Assembly (NCBI GenBank): GCA_025963775.1 | Contig: JAOQAD010000041.1 | Location: 151,779-215,778 of the forward strand | Reading direction: 5' to 3' | From: Bacteroidota bacterium | GTDB taxonomy: Bacteria > Bacteroidota > Bacteroidia > 2-12-FULL-35-15 | Length of the DNA stretch: 64,000 bases | Shown: positions 60,625-64,000 of the stretch, in pieces | How the letters are laid out: each line of letters begins with the position of its first letter | Position numbering within the stretch: position 1 is the first letter of the stretch | The notes under the pieces: generated by a model | Seen by the model: the letters and a program-made list of their open reading frames with translations, nothing else | Told to the model about the DNA's origin: nothing | The model's database searches: none | Program-made: the position numbers and the translations under genes

Positions 60625-62076
60625 TTAATTCAGGATCAGTTTCTTCGTGATGCTGTGAGTGGCAGATTGCATCGTTACAAAATAAATTCCACGCTCGTTG
60701 TCCTGCAGGTCAATTCTCATGGTCTGCACCTGGTTTCCGCGCAATGCTTCAAGGTTCTCTGAATATACGGTTTGTCCGAGTGTATTTGTAATAGTGAATG
60801 TGGAAAACTCTGTTCCTTCGCTTAGGTCAACATTGAAAATGCCATTGCTCGGGTTCGGATAAACGGCCAGCCTTGAATCAGATTCAAATTCTTTGATCCC
60901 GACAAGCCCGGCAGCATCCGTTTTTACCAGGTATATTTCCCATGAGCTCGAAAAACTTCTCGCATGTCCTACTGCAATGTACCCGCCGTCACTTGTCTGG
61001 CGTGCCGAATAGCAGTGCTCATGGCCGGTTCCGCCGAAATGTTGCGACCAGCTCTGGTCTCCGTTTGCATCCAGTTTAATGATCCACATATCAGGATTGA
61101 CCCAGCCGAAGCTTCTCGAGATCGCACCTACAATGTACCCGCCATCGGTGGTAGAACGAATGGTTTTACAGATATCTTTATCTGGCCCGCCATACATCTT
61201 GGTCCAGGTAATGCCGCCCATTGCATCCAGTTTCATGATCCGTACATCCGAATCGGTTGCCATAGAGCTGTCATCAATTGCGATGGTGTAGGTTCCGTCA
61301 GTATTCGCAAGAATGGATTTTCCCTCGTAGGAATCAGCGCCGCCGGAAATCATTTTTGTCCAGGTTGTGTCGCCGCTTGGATTTGTTTTCACAAGCATAA
61401 TGCTGGCGATGGCGCTTGGATTAGCGGATGATTTTCCTGAAATAATAAATCCTCCGTCAGGGCACAGCTTTACAGAGCGTGCAGATTCATATTGAGAGGT
61501 TCCATAATATTTTGTCCAGAGCACAGCCCCGTTAAGGTCGATCTTCATCAGCGACATTTCATTGTTGGTGAAGGAAACGCTGTTGGAAGCGCCTACAATG
61601 GCATAGTTCCCATCAGAAGTTGCAATGATCTCTTTTCCTTCTTCATTCCCGTAACCGCCATACACACGTGTAAATAATGTATCACCGGCCTGGTTTACTT
61701 TCAGCAGGTAAATATTCTGATCACCTGAGCTAAAGCTGTTGCTGTAGCCTACTATGAAAAAATTTCCATCGCTGGTCGGAATCATATTGTTCGGATAATC
61801 CACGCGGTTGCCGCCATACGTTTTTGTAGAGAGTATGTCGCCGACACTGTTCGTCTTGATCACGACGATGTCCAGGTCATTTGCAATAGTATTCTCTGTA
61901 GTGGCTGCAATGAGGTAGCCTCCGTCTGCAGTAGGGTAAACATCTTTACCGCTCTCGTCATAGGTTGTAGGATAATGCTTCTGGAATGTTACCATCTGTG
62001 CATTTGCTGCAAGTGAGGAAACCGTCAGTAAAATTCCGCCCAACAGCTTCTTTCCGTTTATGTAATTTTTTTTCAT
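60625..62076 (-). CDS. T9SS-exported repeat (propeller-like) protein
   Basis: 483 residues from the ATG at 62076 (MKKNYINGKK). Signal peptide ending SSLAANAQ, then about seven repeats of the form TADGGYLIAATT ... DIVVIKTNSVGDILSTKTYGG (each about 50 residues, D-G-G-Y start), which resemble the delta-60/propeller repeats found in other Bacteroidota secreted proteins. The sorting domain (YPNPSNGIFNVDL ... NERGIYFVTM) closes it. The next gene upstream on this strand encodes a similar class of cargo. Confidence 0.88.
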   Translation of the reverse strand: MKKNYINGKKLLGGILLTVSSLAANAQMVTFQKHYPTTYDESGKDVYPTADGGYLIAATTENTIANDLDIVVIKTNSVGDILSTKTYGGNRVDYPNNMIPTSDGNFFIVGYSNSFSSGDQNIYLLKVNQAGDTLFTRVYGGYGNEEGKEIIATSDGNYAIVGASNSVSFTNNEMSLMKIDLNGAVLWTKYYGTSQYESARSVKLCPDGGFIISGKSSANPSAIASIMLVKTNPSGDTTWTKMISGGADSYEGKSILANTDGTYTIAIDDSSMATDSDVRIMKLDAMGGITWTKMYGGPDKDICKTIRSTTDGGYIVGAISRSFGWVNPDMWIIKLDANGDQSWSQHFGGTGHEHCYSARQTSDGGYIAVGHARSFSSSWEIYLVKTDAAGLVGIKEFESDSRLAVYPNPSNGIFNVDLSEGTEFSTFTITNTLGQTVYSENLEALRGNQVQTMRIDLQDNERGIYFVTMQSATHSITKKLILN

Positions 62077-62111
62077 TGTTAAGGTTTTAAAAGTGTATAA
62101 AATGCTACTAA

Positions 62112-62153
62112 AAAAAAGCACCAGCCGGATCGTATTGAACGGCTGGTGCTTTT
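62112..62153 (-). terminator. Strong terminator
   Basis: AAAAAGCACCAGCCG ... CGGCTGGTGCTTTT, at least 12 bp perfect stem with a 12-nt loop, A-run and T-run on either side. It ends the leftward gene at 62157. Confidence 0.9.
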
Positions 62154-62156
62154 ATA

Positions 62157-63815
62157 TTATTGAAGTACAACTTTTTCCCTGTAAACTTTTTGTGGTGTTT
62201 TGATCTCAACAAAATAGATCCCTTTTTCCTGAGTAGAAATATCCACATTCAGAGAAGAGCTTGCTTTGTTAGTAGTCATTTCCACAATTGCTCCCAGGTA
62301 ATTGTAAATGGTCACTTCTGTTTTTTCATCTTTGATGTCGCTCAGGTCAATTGTGAAATTGCCTGTTGCCGGGTTTGGATAAACATTCAGGGAATTAGGC
62401 CCCTGCACTTCTTCAACTCCCACAAGCATGTTCAGCTTTGCAACAAACATATCTGTGCGGCTGTAATCAGTGAAAGAGTATACTCCGAATGTACCTCCGT
62501 TGAGCAATGCCCCTGTAACATAAATGTTGTTCGGGCCGTCGGCGCATACTGCATTTCCTGACTCATAGCCCAATCCTTCGTATGCATCCGCAGTTCCCGA
62601 TACTGCTTTCGACCAAAGGAAGCTTCCGCTGTTGTTCAGCCCTGCAATAAAGATATCCGAGCTGTCTACCGCTGTTTGAGTGGTGGTTCCGAAAACTCCT
62701 GTGCTTCCGAACTGCCCGGTGATGAACAGGTTGGTTCCATCGGTGCCGATTCCTCTTGCCCTGTCAGAAAGAACTCCGCCTGCACCGGTTGCCCATGTTA
62801 CATTTCCTGCAGGATCGTATGCTGCAACAAATGCATCAGCATTTCCTGAAGTGGTAAGCGCATGTGTATCAAATAATGCATAAGCATTGAATTCTCCCGC
62901 AATGTAAACCTTTCCGGTGTTGTCGATCGTGAGTGACCATGCCACATCATCGTAATCGCCACCGGCTGATTTCACCCAAAGCATAGAGCCGTCAGCTGCG
63001 TATTTCGCAACAAAGGCATTCAGGTAATGGCCTGTTGGTGTAACCGGTGTAGTAAGTACTGTGCCGCCGAAATTAGCGCCATCGGAATACATTCCGCAAA
63101 CATATACTTCGCCTGCAGCGTTGCATTTGATCGATAATGCTTCTTCCCTTCCTGGTCCGCCTGCAGTTTTAGCCCACTGCAAAGTTCCGCTTGAATTGTA
63201 TTTCGCGATGAACATGTCATGGTATCCGCCGCCGGGCATCGATGTGCCTCCGAACATGGCAGTGTCTGTGAAGTAGCCGCAGATGTACACATTTCCTGCT
63301 GCATCATTGGTTACGCCGAGCGCTTTTTCGCTTTTGTAAGTTCCTTCGCTTCTTGCCCACAGCAGGGTTCCGCTAAGGTCGTATTTGGCAACAAATACAT
63401 CGTTGTCGCCAACTGCTGTCAGTGTTGTTGTAGATCCCGGGAAGCTGATCACATCGCCGGCACCTTCAATTTCTCCTGCTACATAAACAGCAGAAGTACC
63501 GTCACAGGTCATTGCATGTGCATAATCGCCAAGTACGCCGCCTGCCGTCCTGATCCATAGAAGCGAACCGCTTGAGGTGTATTTCACAAGGTACATGTCG
63601 TGGTTTCCTGCACAGGGAACAGTTGTTCCGCTGAACATTGCACCATCTTCTTCATACTTTCCGGCAACATATACATTGCCGCTGTTGTCGGTAGATACGC
63701 CATAACCATAATCGTAAGCATATTTTCCCTCTCTTTTTGCCCAGTCAAAGTTCTGGGCGCCCAGGTTAATAAATACGGAACTTAATAACGCTGTTGCCAG
63801 GTAAATCTTTTTCAT
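62157..63815 (-). CDS. T9SS-exported SBBP-repeat protein
   Basis: 552 residues. Signal peptide (LATALLSSVFINLGAQ). About eight repeats of 55-60 residues with DNSGNVYVAGKYEED, then FVAKYDLSGTLLWARS, which are SBBP (beta-propeller) repeats. The C-terminal sorting domain begins near residue 470 (VYPNPATGNFTIDLSD, EKGIYFVEIKT) and ends in KVVLQ. It is expected to be secreted by the type IX system. No enzymatic motif seen. It and the gene at 60625 are separated by a terminator, so they are separately expressed. Confidence 0.9.
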   Translation of the reverse strand: MKKIYLATALLSSVFINLGAQNFDWAKREGKYAYDYGYGVSTDNSGNVYVAGKYEEDGAMFSGTTVPCAGNHDMYLVKYTSSGSLLWIRTAGGVLGDYAHAMTCDGTSAVYVAGEIEGAGDVISFPGSTTTLTAVGDNDVFVAKYDLSGTLLWARSEGTYKSEKALGVTNDAAGNVYICGYFTDTAMFGGTSMPGGGYHDMFIAKYNSSGTLQWAKTAGGPGREEALSIKCNAAGEVYVCGMYSDGANFGGTVLTTPVTPTGHYLNAFVAKYAADGSMLWVKSAGGDYDDVAWSLTIDNTGKVYIAGEFNAYALFDTHALTTSGNADAFVAAYDPAGNVTWATGAGGVLSDRARGIGTDGTNLFITGQFGSTGVFGTTTQTAVDSSDIFIAGLNNSGSFLWSKAVSGTADAYEGLGYESGNAVCADGPNNIYVTGALLNGGTFGVYSFTDYSRTDMFVAKLNMLVGVEEVQGPNSLNVYPNPATGNFTIDLSDIKDEKTEVTIYNYLGAIVEMTTNKASSSLNVDISTQEKGIYFVEIKTPQKVYREKVVLQ

Positions 63816-64000
63816 AGTGTCTTTTTTAAATTGTTAGAACTGCAAGTACCCATACAAAATTATGTGCCAGCCCGGTGATCAAGGCCAATAAAGGCATTCC
63901 CGCGACTTTACCCGGGAATGTGAAATTATGAATTGAGGAAAAGATTGCATAGCCTGTACTCCGGCGTAATTCTTTATAGAGGTGTTCCGGCTATTGATTC
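63816..64000. other. Right-edge non-coding sequence
   Basis: Upstream region of the SBBP-repeat gene; no further gene visible before the window ends. Confidence 0.5.

Overview
The window is chromosomal DNA of a member of the Bacteroidota, probably the Chitinophagia/Flavobacteriia side of the phylum. The evidence is type IX secretion (T9SS) sorting domains on three secreted repeat proteins, promoters of the TTTG/TAnnTTTG type in front of two tRNA genes, LytS/LytTR signalling proteins with a reg_prop sensor, a PorE-like TPR/PD40/OmpA protein, Mpl, and an RteC-regulated island with a Bacteroidota-type integrase. I could not assign a genus.

1-23 kb is ordinary chromosome: the tail of a probable Rieske oxygenase; a sensor-kinase/response-regulator cluster; a LexA-like S24 repressor with its own palindromic operator; a VWA-domain lipoprotein; a universal stress protein; mpl; an oligopeptide ABC transporter set (permease C, permease B, binding protein); tRNA-Ser(GCU); a broken GAF gene; and a receiver gene followed by a GAF-PAS-kinase-receiver-HPt hybrid kinase.

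23,166-48,274 is a 25.1 kb genomic island inserted in the 3' end of tRNA-Pro(UGG). The 16 bp at the end of the tRNA gene are repeated exactly at the right end, and both ends carry GGTGACCA repeats. The island has a tyrosine recombinase, RteC, a helix-turn-helix/DnaD-like/DnaC-like module and small accessory genes, but no relaxase, coupling protein or conjugation apparatus that I can see, so it would have to be moved in trans. Its cargo is: (i) an AT-rich phosphorothioation (Dnd) locus of dndC, dndD, a dndE-HerA/FtsK ATPase fusion, a GIY-YIG nuclease-like gene and dndB, with dndA on the opposite strand; (ii) a second, partial copy of the HTH module; (iii) a tripartite hipB-hipS-hipT toxin-antitoxin locus with three palindromes exactly 40 bp apart; (iv) a two-gene operon of a GHKL ATPase with a DUF3883-like nuclease domain and a SMEK-domain protein. 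Several non-coding parts of the island (38.9-39.95, 44.24-44.40 and 44.9-45.15 kb) are packed with nested inverted repeats that no gene explains.

48.3-64 kb is chromosome again: a tRNA-Arg(UCU) locus with two tRNA fragments and a GIY-YIG gene whose last codons are tRNA-like sequence; T9SS-exported propeller/repeat proteins; a reg_prop/Y_Y_Y LytS-type kinase with a LytTR regulator; a second LytTR regulator, a receiver and a PorE-like protein; a phosphohexomutase; and two more T9SS cargo proteins.

The strongest candidate for an undescribed system is the Dnd variant. It has no recognisable dndFGH restriction genes, but has two extra nucleic-acid functions, the ATPase fused to DndE and the GIY-YIG protein, inside the modification operon. 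The GHKL-DUF3883/SMEK pair is the second candidate. All function calls come from reading motifs by eye; no database search was run.
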